Positions 33,973-44,026 of a stretch of DNA of 64,000 nucleotides are shown here, piece by piece. The notes below the pieces were generated by a model. That model was not told the origin of the DNA and did no database searches. It was given only the letters and a program-made list of their open reading frames with translations. The translations under genes were made by a program, and so were the position numbers. This stretch comes from Pantoea sp. Mb-10 (lineage in GTDB: Bacteria > Pseudomonadota > Gammaproteobacteria > Enterobacterales > Enterobacteriaceae), in assembly GCF_021272205.1 (NCBI RefSeq), contig NZ_JAJSDX010000001.1:619998-683997 (forward strand), written 5' to 3'. Every line of letters begins with the position of its first letter. The stretch's first letter is position 1.

Positions 33973-34637
33973 TTTTTCTCATCTGCAATAAATAGCTGCG
34001 CAATATCATTGCGAATGCGCTGATTTAATTGCGCGTGAAGCGATTGAGAACGCCTATTAAGGCTGTTCATTTCTTCACACAGTTGCTGAGCGAAAGGTTC
34101 AACCATCAGACGTAACACGTAATCACCCGCCTTTATTTGCAGGACATCACGCTCTTCACGCTCAATCTCAACCCGTACTCCCTGGCCTCTCAGCAATGCG
34201 CTTAAGGTGTGTTCTATATGTCGCCAGCCCGTCGGCAACCTGATCGTGACTTTATGCTGTTTGATTTTTGGATACAGGGCTTGCCAGCGTTGAACAAGCG
34301 CATGGATCAATTCGGCATCACAGGCCAGCTGGGTAATTTTTTGCCGAACGTCGTCGCGCATCGCTTGGTACTGTTGTTGGTTAACCCGGCACGTTTCAGC
34401 AATAAATGTCGCAATAGGGGGCAGGCAGTACAGTAACCCCTGCTCAATACCCTGCTGATAGCCTTGCTCTTTTAGAGCATTGGCCTGTTTTTCAGCGTCG
34501 CAAATAATCTTTTTGGCACGCCTTTGGGCCTCATCAATGATGCCTTTAGATCGTCGTGTTGTTTTCAGTTGCTGCTGTGTGATCAATACGCCTTCAATCG
34601 CATAAGGCTGAGGGTTAACAGGTGTAATATCTTGCAT
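33969..34637 (-). CDS. orgB: ATPase stator OrgB (SctL)
   Basis: 222 residues. The N-terminal half is a charged coiled coil (RRSKGIIDEAQRRAKKIICD, then EQGYQQGIEQGLLY). The C-terminal half has the SctL/FliH-type globular pattern (VRIEREERDVLQIKAGDYVL region). It connects the SctN ATPase to SpaO in the sorting platform. It overlaps orgA by 23 bases. Confidence 0.85.
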   Translation of the reverse strand: MQDITPVNPQPYAIEGVLITQQQLKTTRRSKGIIDEAQRRAKKIICDAEKQANALKEQGYQQGIEQGLLYCLPPIATFIAETCRVNQQQYQAMRDDVRQKITQLACDAELIHALVQRWQALYPKIKQHKVTIRLPTGWRHIEHTLSALLRGQGVRVEIEREERDVLQIKAGDYVLRLMVEPFAQQLCEEMNSLNRRSQSLHAQLNQRIRNDIAQLFIADEKK

Positions 34638-35151
34638 GTTTTAAGGCCATTATAAACAGTAAGCTATCGGCTTCTTTTTGCGTACCCTCCGCGGTCGCAC
34701 TGGCGGCAAACATCAGTGTGATTCGCGATAAGAGCGCGCTATCCAACGGCAATGCGCACACCTCCTGGCGTGCCAGCGCCTCCATATTCACCGCATAACG
34801 ATAAGGTAGGAGCGGCGTTTGTGAGCGCGTAGGAAACATCCTTAAAAAATGATACGCGCCTTTGTCCACTTCCCACCCGGTTACTGACTGCCTTAACAAA
34901 GCCTGATGACGGTGGCAGGCCATGTAGTATGCGGCGGTTCTGATCAGAAACCAGTGCTCACAGATGAATCGATGCTGGCCATTCTCAAGAAGTGCATCAG
35001 TGAGAGGTTTAAGGTCTAGCGAGCGCGTGAGCACACGGTTGAGCACCGCACGCTGCACGCCCTTTAAGGCACGGCTGCCCGCAGGCAACCGTGATGAATG
35101 TAACCAACCGACTGGATCGGCGGCGAAAAGATCAATGGCTCCCACTTTCAT
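34615..35151 (-). CDS. orgA: Sorting platform adaptor OrgA (SctK)
   Basis: 178 residues (Salmonella OrgA 199). Contains the SctK-type segments FAADPVGWLHSSRLP near the start, then FICEHWFLIRTAAYYMACHR. OrgA links PrgH to the SpaO pods. It starts 20 bases inside the 3' end of prgK and ends in the start of orgB. Confidence 0.87.
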   Translation of the reverse strand: MKVGAIDLFAADPVGWLHSSRLPAGSRALKGVQRAVLNRVLTRSLDLKPLTDALLENGQHRFICEHWFLIRTAAYYMACHRHQALLRQSVTGWEVDKGAYHFLRMFPTRSQTPLLPYRYAVNMEALARQEVCALPLDSALLSRITLMFAASATAEGTQKEADSLLFIMALKHARYYTC

Positions 35152-35893
35152 TCGAGGCTGTCTCCTGCTTCGGCTGCTCCTTCCTGATCAATCCGTCCCG
35201 TTTGATATAAAAACCCACTGCAACCAACACCAGTAACAGCAGCACGCTTCCTGCGATGACCGATGGAAGCCATGTGCTCTTATGGGCGGTGACGTTGCCC
35301 GGTATAAACTGCAGCACCGGTGCAACTGGCGTGAGGACGACCGAAATATTGTCGTATTCGGTATTGCTAAAACTGTTTTTTAATAGTCGCTTCACATCCG
35401 CTATCATGTTCGTTGCGTTATCGGCTTCATGATTGATGCTCAGCAACGCAGAAATATGCACTGGAAAACGATTTTTATCGGTTTCGGTGTTATTCATGTC
35501 ATAGCTGACATGCACGCGCGACGTCACCACGCCTTTTAATTGATTTAACGTTTGCTCAAGCCGCTGCTCGATACCTGAATATATTCTTGCCACTTCTGCC
35601 CGCGGTGAAGAAATCAGGGCGTCAGCAGGAAATAACGCGGAAATGTCAACCCGTGGTCGGGATGGCAAATTGTAATGCGTCATCAGGTCTACCGCTGTAG
35701 CAAAATCTTCAGGCGATACCGTGACGGTAATACCCGTTTTAGCCTGCTCCTTTTTTGTTGCCTGAATATTATTCTTCTGCAATAACGCGACTATCTCGTT
35801 CGCCTGCATCTGGTCGAGGCCCGTTAATAGAGCCTCTTGCTTACACCCCGTCAGAAGGCACACACTTAACAGAATAATGTGTGTCCATTTCAT
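35132..35893 (-). CDS. prgK: Inner-ring lipoprotein PrgK (SctJ)
   Basis: 253 residues (PrgK 252). Lipoprotein signal with lipobox LTGC at residue 17 (MKWTHIILLSVCLLTGC). Two ring-building domains (QMQANEIVALLQKNNIQATK, then YSGIEQRLEQTLNQLKGVV) precede a C-terminal membrane helix (~205-225, VIAGSVLLLLVLVAVGFYI). It forms the 24-subunit inner ring with PrgH. Confidence 0.96.
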   Translation of the reverse strand: MKWTHIILLSVCLLTGCKQEALLTGLDQMQANEIVALLQKNNIQATKKEQAKTGITVTVSPEDFATAVDLMTHYNLPSRPRVDISALFPADALISSPRAEVARIYSGIEQRLEQTLNQLKGVVTSRVHVSYDMNNTETDKNRFPVHISALLSINHEADNATNMIADVKRLLKNSFSNTEYDNISVVLTPVAPVLQFIPGNVTAHKSTWLPSVIAGSVLLLLVLVAVGFYIKRDGLIRKEQPKQETASNESGSH

Positions 35894-36184
35894 TTATGCA
35901 CGCACCACGGTGTCAATGGCACTTACCGCTTTGCGCGTTAGAGCGGAATATAATGACACTGTCAAATTATATTCAGATGCACGAGTTTGATAGGCATACA
36001 GATCCTCCGGCGTCAGCGCATTTTGATAATCCTTGATTCTCTCAAGCTCCGAAATTTTTTGCCGATACTGAGCTTCAATATTTCCCGCAATCCCTTCAAG
36101 CAGGGAGTCATCATGTTGAGCCCGCCATTCATGAGGCTGTAGCAAAGCAACATCAAAAAAAGACGCATGGTTAATAGCAGACAT
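35894..36184 (-). CDS. prgJ: Inner rod protein PrgJ (SctI)
   Basis: 96 residues (PrgJ 101). The C-terminal region (LYAYQTRASEYNLTVSLYSA) has the conserved rod/needle motif, and RAVSAIDTVV-like hydrophobic residues end the protein. It abuts the start of prgK and follows prgI by 9 bases. Confidence 0.93.
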   Translation of the reverse strand: MSAINHASFFDVALLQPHEWRAQHDDSLLEGIAGNIEAQYRQKISELERIKDYQNALTPEDLYAYQTRASEYNLTVSLYSALTRKAVSAIDTVVRA

Positions 36185-36193
36185 ATGCCCTCT

Positions 36194-36472
36194 TTAACGG
36201 AAGTTAGAAATGATAGCGGATGAGATATCTTTATAGGTCTTGGTAATATTAGACTGCGCGTTGCGATATAATGTGTACTCCGAAACGAGCGCCTGATACT
36301 TTGATAAATTCTCTGGCTTAGAGGGATCTTTTTGCAACTCCTCCAAAGCTTTTTGTATATCAGAATTTAATTTGGAAACGTGATTATCAAACGTCTCTGA
36401 TTGTACCGTTAAAAAACCCTGCCATTCATAACCTGGATTGCCAGCACGGCCTACGCTATTTTTAATACTCAT
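36194..36472 (-). CDS. prgI: Needle subunit PrgI (SctF)
   Basis: 92 residues; the C-terminal half (LVSEYTLYRNAQSNITKTYK, then DISSAIISNFR) is nearly the same as Salmonella PrgI. The N-terminus is about 12 residues longer than PrgI (80), before the conserved W-x-G-F/Y-L. The ATG has a gaggtgcaag ribosome site inside the 3' end of prgH. It polymerises into the hollow needle. Confidence 0.96.
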   Translation of the reverse strand: MSIKNSVGRAGNPGYEWQGFLTVQSETFDNHVSKLNSDIQKALEELQKDPSKPENLSKYQALVSEYTLYRNAQSNITKTYKDISSAIISNFR

Positions 36473-37667
36473 CTTGCACCTCGATTAGGTTAGTAAAATA
36501 CCAGTGCTGTGGGGACATTTTCACATATCCTTCGGCTCCGTAAAGAAACGACTTTCCTTTTAGCCGCTCTTTTTCCAGTTCAATTTCAACGGTAATATAA
36601 TTCCCTTGGTATTGATGACTGAAATTCCTGATCGCTTCCTTGGTGGCATTAAGCGCATTGTCTTGCAACGTTCCTTTTACCCGGTAGGTTGCGCTGTCCG
36701 CTTGCTTAATGACAGTGAAGGGACTTAGTGTTTTGATCATTTCTTGCTGTGCCTGCTGCAAAACCACGCGGTCACTGAGGCGAGCAAAATGAATTTCTTT
36801 GGCGTAGGGCATTAATCCAAACAGCAGTTGAGTAAACGCGGTCTGCTCTTGCGTACCATTAATACCCGCGCGTTCCGCGCTTAACACCATCTCGGGTTCT
36901 GCCACATTATCCAAGCGTAACTGGTGAATGTTGACCTGCGGCCAGCGCGCGCGCACTTCAGACACAATGCGGTTGCGCTCTTCGGGCTTACTGATGACCA
37001 CCGTGTCGCGCCACTCGCCGGCACGCATGATCGCCCTCTGCGCCCTGACCTTACTGTTTTCATCCTCAGCCATCACATAAAAAAGATTATTTCGTCCTTG
37101 CAGGACGGTATAGCGCGTTGTTTCATTGCCAATGAGCTGACGAATGTCTTGCGCTCTTTTTTCGTGCTGAGGCGTTGCGGTAAGAATAAACACACCAACG
37201 GCCAGCAACGCTATGGCTGCAGTGGCCGAAATAACAGGCAGCCACGCGAAACGTTTTTTCTTAGGCGTTACTGAAATAGCCGCTCGGGTAGGAAGCACAA
37301 AGTCGTTCACCTCGTGTGACCAGGCTTCGTCCTGCTGGCTTTTAATCGCCAGCCACAGGCCCATTATTTCGCAGGGACGCTGCCACGGTAGGGTTTTACC
37401 CATTGAATTATCATCAGCCTCAGTGTGTAAACGGACGTCTCCCTCGTGCTCCGTCAGTGAAAACACCGCGCCAATCTGTTCATCGGGGATAAAAACATAG
37501 CCCGGCAAGGCTATTTTCTCTTGATGCTGCCTGATCTCAGCAGCCGACGCGATGATATATCGCGTTTCGCTATCCGTTATTTGGTATTCGCAATCTGCCA
37601 GCGTGGTATTCAAAAAGCGAATGATGTAGCGCACATTTTCCGGACGATATTTACTATATTCAGACAT
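36462..37667 (-). CDS. prgH: Inner-membrane ring protein PrgH (SctD)
   Basis: 401 residues from ATG 37667 (PrgH 392); no clear ribosome site, but an earlier GTG would add 18 unrelated residues. A cytoplasmic FHA-like domain (~1-130), one membrane helix (~155-175, VISATAAIALLAVGVFIL) and a large periplasmic domain ending GAEGYVKMSPQHWYF, nearly identical to the PrgH end. It leads the prg/org operon, which in this island is the unit next to dinB. Confidence 0.95.
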   Translation of the reverse strand: MSEYSKYRPENVRYIIRFLNTTLADCEYQITDSETRYIIASAAEIRQHQEKIALPGYVFIPDEQIGAVFSLTEHEGDVRLHTEADDNSMGKTLPWQRPCEIMGLWLAIKSQQDEAWSHEVNDFVLPTRAAISVTPKKKRFAWLPVISATAAIALLAVGVFILTATPQHEKRAQDIRQLIGNETTRYTVLQGRNNLFYVMAEDENSKVRAQRAIMRAGEWRDTVVISKPEERNRIVSEVRARWPQVNIHQLRLDNVAEPEMVLSAERAGINGTQEQTAFTQLLFGLMPYAKEIHFARLSDRVVLQQAQQEMIKTLSPFTVIKQADSATYRVKGTLQDNALNATKEAIRNFSHQYQGNYITVEIELEKERLKGKSFLYGAEGYVKMSPQHWYFTNLIEVQDEY

Positions 37668-37721
37668 GGTATTGGTAATTAAGTACAGAATGCCATTACC
37701 GTAATCGCTTAGCGGGGACAC

Positions 37722-37887
37722 AACATGATAAAAAAATGAAAAAGCCTCATCATATTTTTAAATATCAATGCAAGACGTAAGCAGAGGGGGACGCTTCACG
37801 CTTACCCCGCTAAGTTGTCTTTGCTGGGTTATATAACGCGCGATGAGGGTTTCAAAGCGTGACGTGGCAGACACAGCCGATATCGGC
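37722..37887. other. Right-hand boundary of the secretion island
   Basis: 166 bases between prgH and the dinB stop. It must carry the prgH promoter. A 14-bp perfect palindrome (agccgatatcggct, 37875-37888) touches the dinB stop codon and may act in dinB mRNA ending. I see no attachment site, integrase remnant or tRNA end here. Confidence 0.45.
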
Positions 37888-38943
37888 TCAAATGGCCAAC
37901 AGTAACTGACGTTCCAGCTGGGGATCCAACAAGGTGACGTGGAGCCCCACCAGCCTCACCCCGCGACCGCCGCGCCGCTCGTCCCATACCTGGCGCGCCA
38001 CGTTAATCATGTCGTCTTTATTCAGCAGCGGCCACACATGCTCTTGGGTGGTTTGCTGAAAATCATTGAACTTGAGCTTTACGCCCTGCCGCGCAATTTG
38101 CTTATCCGGCCGAATCAGGCCAAGGCGACGATCCAGTTCCTCATAAAGAAAATCGATAATTTTAAGACACGCCTCCCAGCTATGAATGTCTTCCACCAGC
38201 GTGCGTTCTACACCGAGTGATTTGCGCTCGCGCTCGACAATCACATCGCGATCGTCAATGCCGTGACTGCGCTCCCACAGCACCCGGCCAAACTTACCGA
38301 AGCGTTTGAGTAATAGCGCCAGATCGGCGTGCTGCACATCGGCACAGGTATGCAAGCCCATCTCTTCCAGTTTGCGGGTTGCCACTTTGCCGACGCCAGG
38401 GATCTTGCTCAGGGACAACGAGCGTAAAAACGCGGGCATCGCCTGGGGCGTAATCACATATTGTCCATTGGGCTTGTTAAGGTCTGAGGCGATTTTGGCG
38501 AGAAATTTAATCGGGGCGATGCCAGCAGAGGCCGTCAGGCCGGTTTCACGCTGGATATCAGCGCGGATCGCCTGTGCCATTAGCGTCGCCGATCCCTGAC
38601 AGTGCGGCGTCGCCGTCACGTCAAGATAGGCTTCGTCCAGCGAGAGCGGTTCAATCAGCGGGGTATAGCGTGAAAAAATCTCGCGAATCTGACGCGATGC
38701 TTCTTTATAGGCGTCAAAGCGGCCTGGCAGTAGCGTCAAATGCGGACAAAGTTTAAGGGCGGTGGCGGTGGGCATCGCGCTGCGAACGCCGTATTTGCGC
38801 GCCGGATAGTTTGCCGTACTGATCACGCCACGCTGCATGCGGCTGCCACCAATGGCAAGAGGAATATCACGTAAGGAGGGATTGTCACGCATTTCAACGG
38901 CTGCAAAAAAGCAGTCCATATCGACATGAATGATTTTGCGCAT
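37888..38943 (-). CDS. dinB: DNA polymerase IV
   Basis: 351 residues, the same length as E. coli DinB, from ATG 38943 (ribosome site gggaggg). Y-family motifs: [18 protein letters not shown] at the N-terminus, YSVRSAMP-type finger ([17 protein letters not shown]), catalytic SLDEAYLDV, and the helix-hairpin-helix [16 protein letters not shown]. Error-prone translesion polymerase. The C-terminal beta-clamp motif is replaced by the tail [10 protein letters not shown], which fits the clamp-binding type. A LexA box lies 15 bases upstream. Confidence 0.97.
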   Translation of the reverse strand: MRKIIHVDMDCFFAAVEMRDNPSLRDIPLAIGGSRMQRGVISTANYPARKYGVRSAMPTATALKLCPHLTLLPGRFDAYKEASRQIREIFSRYTPLIEPLSLDEAYLDVTATPHCQGSATLMAQAIRADIQRETGLTASAGIAPIKFLAKIASDLNKPNGQYVITPQAMPAFLRSLSLSKIPGVGKVATRKLEEMGLHTCADVQHADLALLLKRFGKFGRVLWERSHGIDDRDVIVERERKSLGVERTLVEDIHSWEACLKIIDFLYEELDRRLGLIRPDKQIARQGVKLKFNDFQQTTQEHVWPLLNKDDMINVARQVWDERRGGRGVRLVGLHVTLLDPQLERQLLLAI

Positions 38944-38957
38944 ATGCCCTCCCGATA

Positions 38958-38973
38958 CTGGACAAGTATACAG
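38958..38973 (-). promoter_or_regulatory. LexA (SOS) box of dinB
   Basis: On the minus strand the 16-mer CTGTATACTTGTCCAG lies 15 bases ahead of the dinB start. It differs from the LexA consensus (CTGT-N8-ACAG) at one half-site base and is nearly identical to the known E. coli dinB operator. Confidence 0.88.
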
Positions 38974-39185
38974 CAGAGAATAAGATCGGCAATCTTTCAC
39001 GGATGCTGAAATAAAGTTTACAAAATTATGGTCGTCCTGAATGACATAAGCCGCCAATTTCATCGGCGCTGACTTGATTAAACCGCAGACAATGTTAATG
39101 TTGCGCTGCGGTAGCGGATATTTCCGATAATGCAATACAAGACGCACTGCGTCATCGTCTCTCTTCACTTCAAGGTACACACAGA

Positions 39186-39929
39186 ATGGGCAGAATCGCA
39201 CTGTTGTTTGCGATGATTCTTATGCCAGTCCTTAGCTGGGCAATTACGCCAGAACCAGCGCAGCCGCTGGCGCCGGTGAGCAAAGAGTTAAAGAAACAGT
39301 TACTGGGCACGCCGGTTTTCATCCAAATTTTCAAGGAAGAGCGGACGCTGGAACTGTATGGCAAAATCGGTAATGAATACCGCCTGCTGGATAGCTATCG
39401 CATCTGTAATTTTTCTGGTGGATTAGGGCCGAAGCGACGCACGGGCGACTTCAAAAGTCCGGAAGGTTTCTATAGCGTGAAGCTGAATCAGCTTAAACCC
39501 GACAGCCGTTTTTATCGCGCGATAAACACCGGCTTCCCGAACCAGTACGACCGTGCCAAAGGCTATGACGGCAGCTACCTGATGATTCATGGGGATTGCG
39601 TCTCAATAGGCTGCTATGCCATGACCAATGCTTCCATGGACGAGATCTTTACTTTCACCAACGCGGCGCTGCGTAACGGCCAGCAGGAAATTCAGGTCAA
39701 TATCTATCCGTTCCGCATGACTGACACCAATATGCAGCGTCATCGGTACTCTACCTATATTTCTTTCTGGCGTGAGTTGCAGCCTGGTTACGCGTACTTT
39801 ACGAAGTACCACGTGCCGCCCACGGTGAACGTCACCGCCACCGGGCAATATGCCGTGAACAACACGCCGGTAGTGTCGACACCGGATGCGGCCTCGAAGT
39901 CATTCCTCGCGCTCTCCCAGGCAAAATAA
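39186..39929 (+). CDS. dpaA: DpaA/YafK, L,D-transpeptidase-fold amidase that releases Braun lipoprotein from peptidoglycan
   Basis: 247 residues with a signal peptide ([19 protein letters not shown]). The YkuD catalytic motif is intact ([16 protein letters not shown], with the reactive Cys in IGCY). The sequence follows E. coli YafK closely ([37 protein letters not shown]). YafK was renamed DpaA/LdtF: it cleaves the lipoprotein-peptidoglycan link rather than forming cross-links. Its 3' end overlaps convergently with yafJ by 30 bases. Confidence 0.95.
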   Translation: MGRIALLFAMILMPVLSWAITPEPAQPLAPVSKELKKQLLGTPVFIQIFKEERTLELYGKIGNEYRLLDSYRICNFSGGLGPKRRTGDFKSPEGFYSVKLNQLKPDSRFYRAINTGFPNQYDRAKGYDGSYLMIHGDCVSIGCYAMTNASMDEIFTFTNAALRNGQQEIQVNIYPFRMTDTNMQRHRYSTYISFWRELQPGYAYFTKYHVPPTVNVTATGQYAVNNTPVVSTPDAASKSFLALSQAK

Positions 39930-40667
39930 CGCCCATTCGCCTGGCACAATCCGGTGCCAGGTTTCATTCCCCGTCAGCGGCTGTGTGGCAATCACCGTCA
40001 CCACGTCGCGCGGTGTGGTTTGCTGTAAAAAATCGATTTCCACGTCCTGATCCAGCAGCTTGGCTTTGCCGAACGGCGCGCGTCGCGTTATCCAGTAGAG
40101 ATTGGTGGAGCAGAACGCCATCAGGTAACGACCATCCGACAACAGCATATTAAATACGCCCTTCTCGCGCAGCTGCGTGGCCAGCTCGGCGATGAAGCGA
40201 AACACCGCGGGCCAATTGCCGGGCGTGCGCGGATAGCGCTGCGCCAGCTGATGCAAAATCCAGCAGAACGCTTTCTCGCTATCGGTTTCCCCTACCGGGC
40301 GAAAATTGCCTGTTTCTAACTGGCGATACTGCTTTAGCTGGCCATTGTGCGCATACGTCCAGTTACGGCCCCATAATTCACGGGTAAAGGGATGGGTGTT
40401 CTCCAGCGACACCTGGCCGCGATTTGCCTGACGAATATGGGCCACCACCGAGTGTGATTTAATCGGGTATTCCTGAACCAGCCGCGCAATCGGTGAGTTG
40501 AAGCTTGGCTGCGGATCTTTAAATGTACGGCACCCTTTGCCTTCGTAAAAGGTAATTCCCCAGCCGTCTTTGTGCGGCCCTGTGCCGCCGCCGCGCTGAA
40601 CCAAGCCGGTAAAACTAAAACAAATGTCTGTCGGAACATTTGCGCTCATCCCGAGCAATTCGCACAT
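39900..40667 (-). CDS. yafJ: Class II glutamine amidotransferase YafJ
   Basis: 255 residues, the E. coli length, from ATG 40667 so that the catalytic Cys is residue 2 ([19 protein letters not shown]). Typical motifs of the Ntn-type glutaminase follow: [36 protein letters not shown] and TYAHNGQL. The acceptor reaction of YafJ is unknown. An upstream start would bury the nucleophile and is rejected. It follows gmhA on the same strand. Confidence 0.94.
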   Translation of the reverse strand: MCELLGMSANVPTDICFSFTGLVQRGGGTGPHKDGWGITFYEGKGCRTFKDPQPSFNSPIARLVQEYPIKSHSVVAHIRQANRGQVSLENTHPFTRELWGRNWTYAHNGQLKQYRQLETGNFRPVGETDSEKAFCWILHQLAQRYPRTPGNWPAVFRFIAELATQLREKGVFNMLLSDGRYLMAFCSTNLYWITRRAPFGKAKLLDQDVEIDFLQQTTPRDVVTVIATQPLTGNETWHRIVPGEWALFCLGEREE

Positions 40668-40716
40668 AGCCACCGCCTTCTTATCAAGCCTCCCCACGCG
40701 CGGGAGGCGCGCCTCA

Positions 40717-41295
40717 TTACTTCGCCATCTCTTTTTCAACCAGCAGCATCAGGATATGAATCACTTTGATGTGGATTTCCTGAATGCGGTCGGCATAGCC
40801 AAAGTGCGGCACGCGGATTTCGATGTCGGCGCTGCCCGCCATTTTGCCGCCATCTTTGCCCGTCAGTGCGATCACTTTCATGCCCTTAGCGCGGGCGGCT
40901 TCAATCGCTTTGATGATGTTGGCCGAGTTACCCGACGTAGAAAGCCCTAACAGCACGTCGCCTTCACGGCCTACGGCTTCGATATAGCGTGAGAAGACAT
41001 ACTCGTAACCAAAGTCATTGCTGACGCAGGAGAGATGGCTGACGTCTGAAATCGCAATGGCCGGATAACCGGGGCGGTTTTCACGATAGCGTCCGGTCAA
41101 CTCCTCAGCAAAGTGCATCGCGTCGCAGTGCGAGCCGCCGTTACCGCAGGAGAGCACTTTGCCACCGGCTTTGAAGCTGTCGGCCAGCAGCACCGCCGCC
41201 CGCTGAATGGCGTGAATATTCGCTTCATCACGCAAAAATGTATTGAGCGTATCGGCCGCTTCATTGAGCTCTGCGCGAATAATGTCCTGATACAT
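40717..41295 (-). CDS. gmhA: Phosphoheptose isomerase
   Basis: 192 residues, the E. coli GmhA (LpcA) length, starting [20 protein letters not shown]-domain enzyme that turns sedoheptulose 7-phosphate into D-glycero-D-manno-heptose 7-phosphate for the LPS inner core. Motifs [38 protein letters not shown] and the metal-binding His/Glu residues are present. Confidence 0.97.
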   Translation of the reverse strand: MYQDIIRAELNEAADTLNTFLRDEANIHAIQRAAVLLADSFKAGGKVLSCGNGGSHCDAMHFAEELTGRYRENRPGYPAIAISDVSHLSCVSNDFGYEYVFSRYIEAVGREGDVLLGLSTSGNSANIIKAIEAARAKGMKVIALTGKDGGKMAGSADIEIRVPHFGYADRIQEIHIKVIHILMLLVEKEMAK

Positions 41296-41501
41296 AGGGA
41301 TGTCCTTTAGAGGGAAGGTTGACCCGGCAAGTTTAACGGAATGGGCGAAGGCCGCAAAGCGCTGCCGCGCGGGAAAGCCGCAACGGCGGCGCTGCTGTTG
41401 GCCTGGCGGCGCTAAAAAGGCTGATTTTGTGAGTTTGGTTGTAATTGCGATGTAAACAGATTGATAAAAGCGGAAGGCTGCTCTAGATCTAACCAGATAA
41501 C

Positions 41502-41512
41502 AGGTCAGACCT
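41502..41512. promoter_or_regulatory. FadR operator upstream of fadE
   Basis: The perfect 11-bp palindrome AGGTCAGACCT matches the core of the FadR site (tGGTCnGACCa) and lies 25 bases ahead of the fadE start. FadR represses fadE in E. coli until acyl-CoA binds it. Confidence 0.78.
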
Positions 41513-41537
41513 CTTACTACTTACGGAGCGGTTCATT

Positions 41538-43982
41538 ATGTTGCTTGTCTCAATAATCGCCACGCTGATCTTGGTCGGCGTGCTGTTTTATCATCAAGTG
41601 TCCCTCACTTTGAGCAGCGCCATCGTGCTGCTGTGGACGGCAGCGATGGCGGCCGCCGGTCTCTGGACGCCGTGGCTTCTCCTGCCGCTGGCGATTGTTC
41701 TGCTGCCCTTTAACCTGCCCACTCTGCGCCGCAGCATGTTCTCTCAACCGATGCTGCACACATTTCAAAAAGTGATGCCGCCGATGTCGCGCACGGAGAA
41801 AGAAGCTATCGATGCCGGTACGACCTGGTGGGAAGGCGATCTGTTTCGCGGCAAGCCGGACTGGCAGAAACTGCACAACTATCCGCAGCCGCGTCTGACC
41901 GAAGAGGAACAGGCGTTTCTGGATGGCCCGGTTGAAGAAGCGTGCCGCATGGCCAACGACTTCGCGATCACCCATGAAATGGCCGACTTACCGCCGGAAC
42001 TGTGGGCGTACCTGAAGCAGCACCGCTTCTTCGCGATGATCATCAAAAAAGAGTATGGCGGCCTTGAGTTTTCGGCCTACGCCCAGGCGCGCGTGCTGCA
42101 GAAGCTGGCGGGCGTATCTGGCATTCTGGCAATCACCGTGGGCGTGCCTAACTCATTGGGCCCGGGTGAATTGTTGCAGCATTACGGTACGGATGCGCAG
42201 AAAGATCACTACCTGCCGCGTCTGGCGCGTGGTGAAGAGATCCCGTGCTTTGCCTTGACCAGCCCGGAAGCGGGCTCCGATGCCGGTGCTATTCCCGACA
42301 CCGGCGTGGTATGCATGGGCGAGTGGCAGGGTCAGCAGGTGTTGGGGATGCGCTTGACCTGGAACAAGCGCTACATCACGCTCGCGCCGATTGCCACCGT
42401 GCTGGGGCTCGCCTTTAAACTCTCCGATCCCGATCGTCTCTTGGGGGATAAAGAAGAGCTCGGCATTACCTGCGCGCTGATCCCCACCCACACGCCAGGC
42501 GTGGAAATTGGCCAGCGCCACTTCCCGCTCAACGTGCCGTTCCAGAATGGACCGACGCGCGGCAACGATATTTTTGTGCCGATTGACTATATTATCGGCG
42601 GTCCGGCCATGGCGGGCCAAGGCTGGCGCATGCTGGTCGAGTGTCTCTCCGTGGGCCGTGGTATTACGCTGCCGTCAAACGCGACCGGCAGCCTGAAAAC
42701 CCTGGCAATGGCAACCGGTGCCTACGCGCACATCCGCCGTCAGTTCAAAGTCTCCATTGGGAAAATGGAAGGCATCGAAGAGCCGTTGGCGCGCATTGCC
42801 GGTAATGCTTACGTGATGGATGCGGCAGCCACGCTGATCACCACCGGCATTATGCAGGGCGAAAAACCAGCCGTGCTGTCAGCGATTGTGAAATACCACT
42901 GCACCCACCGCGGTCAGCGCGCCATCATTGACGCGATGGACATCGCCGGCGGTAAAGGCATCATGCTGGGTGAGAGCAACTTCCTTGCCCGCGCCTATCA
43001 GGGCGCGCCGATTGCCATCACCGTCGAAGGAGCCAACATTCTTACGCGCAGCATGATCATCTTTGGTCAGGGTGCCATCCGCTGCCATCCGTGGGTGCTG
43101 GAAGAGATGAACGCCGCCGCCAGTAACAACGTGAACGCCTTTGACCGTGCGCTGTTCAGCCATATTGGCCACGTGGGCAGCAACGCCGTGCGCAGCCTGT
43201 GGCTGGGATTAACCGGTGGTCGCACCAGCGCCTCACCAACCCGTGACGCGACGCGCCGCTACTATCAGCACATTAACCGCCTGAGTGCCAATCTTGCCCT
43301 GCTGTCCGATATTTCTATGGCCGTGCTGGGCGGTAGCCTCAAACGTCGCGAACGCATTTCAGCGCGCCTGGGGGATGTGCTGAGCCAAATGTACCTGGCG
43401 TCAGCCACCCTGAAGCGCTATGAAGACGAAGGGCGTCACGAAGCGGATTTACCCCTGCTGCACTGGGGCGTGCAGGACGCGCTGCATCAGGCAGAAGTGG
43501 CGATGGACGATCTGCTGCGCAACTTCCCGAATCGCCTGGTGGCCGGCGCGCTGCGCCTGGTAGTCTTTGCCGGCGGTAAGCATAATCCAGCGCCTTCAGA
43601 TAAGCTGGATCACAAACTGGCTAAACTGCTGCAGCTGCCCTCGGCCACGCGCACGCGTCTGGGGCGCGGCATGTTCCTGACCCCGAGCGAGCACAATCCA
43701 GCTGGCCAGTTGGAGCAGGCACTGCAGGATGTGATGGCTGCCGAGGTGATTCACGATCGCCTCTGCCAGCAGCAGAAAAAACACTTTTCCTTTACGCGCC
43801 TGGATGCGCTGGCGAAGCGGGCCTTACAAGAGGGCTGGATCGATGAAGGCGAAGCCGCCGTGCTGCAGCGCGCTGAAGTAAGCCGATTGAAAGCGATTAA
43901 CGTCGATGATTTTGCCCCCGAAGCGCTGGCGTCGCCTAAACCTAATAGTAAAGCGCCCGCCCGCACCAGCGAAGCGGCATAA
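41538..43982 (+). CDS. fadE: Acyl-CoA dehydrogenase FadE
   Basis: 814 residues, the E. coli FadE length. Two or three membrane helices at the N-terminus (~1-60), then the acyl-CoA dehydrogenase domain with [40 protein letters not shown] (FAD-binding region) and the C-terminal DUF1974-type extension. First dehydrogenation step of fatty-acid beta-oxidation at the inner membrane. It has its own terminator and a FadR palindrome upstream. Confidence 0.97.
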   Translation: MLLVSIIATLILVGVLFYHQVSLTLSSAIVLLWTAAMAAAGLWTPWLLLPLAIVLLPFNLPTLRRSMFSQPMLHTFQKVMPPMSRTEKEAIDAGTTWWEGDLFRGKPDWQKLHNYPQPRLTEEEQAFLDGPVEEACRMANDFAITHEMADLPPELWAYLKQHRFFAMIIKKEYGGLEFSAYAQARVLQKLAGVSGILAITVGVPNSLGPGELLQHYGTDAQKDHYLPRLARGEEIPCFALTSPEAGSDAGAIPDTGVVCMGEWQGQQVLGMRLTWNKRYITLAPIATVLGLAFKLSDPDRLLGDKEELGITCALIPTHTPGVEIGQRHFPLNVPFQNGPTRGNDIFVPIDYIIGGPAMAGQGWRMLVECLSVGRGITLPSNATGSLKTLAMATGAYAHIRRQFKVSIGKMEGIEEPLARIAGNAYVMDAAATLITTGIMQGEKPAVLSAIVKYHCTHRGQRAIIDAMDIAGGKGIMLGESNFLARAYQGAPIAITVEGANILTRSMIIFGQGAIRCHPWVLEEMNAAASNNVNAFDRALFSHIGHVGSNAVRSLWLGLTGGRTSASPTRDATRRYYQHINRLSANLALLSDISMAVLGGSLKRRERISARLGDVLSQMYLASATLKRYEDEGRHEADLPLLHWGVQDALHQAEVAMDDLLRNFPNRLVAGALRLVVFAGGKHNPAPSDKLDHKLAKLLQLPSATRTRLGRGMFLTPSEHNPAGQLEQALQDVMAAEVIHDRLCQQQKKHFSFTRLDALAKRALQEGWIDEGEAAVLQRAEVSRLKAINVDDFAPEALASPKPNSKAPARTSEAA

Positions 43983-43984
43983 TG

Positions 43985-44014
43985 AAAAAAGCCTCCGTTA
44001 CGGAGGCTTTTTTT
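43985..44014. terminator. Bidirectional Rho-independent terminator between fadE and mtnK
   Basis: Perfect stem agcctccg / cggaggct with a 3-nt loop, flanked by A-rich DNA on the left and seven T on the right, so it can end both fadE and the convergent mtnK transcript. Confidence 0.88.
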
Positions 44015-44026
44015 ATCCTCTGCGCG

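Noticed and set aside
37875..37888. 14-bp palindrome as an attachment site of the island
   Set aside because: No second copy noticed near the left border and no integrase; it overlaps the dinB stop and is more simply a backbone hairpin.
40688..40708. Hairpin gcctccc / gggaggc between gmhA and yafJ
   Set aside because: No T-run on the transcribed strand and very short spacing; read-through from gmhA to yafJ is as likely, so I do not call a terminator.
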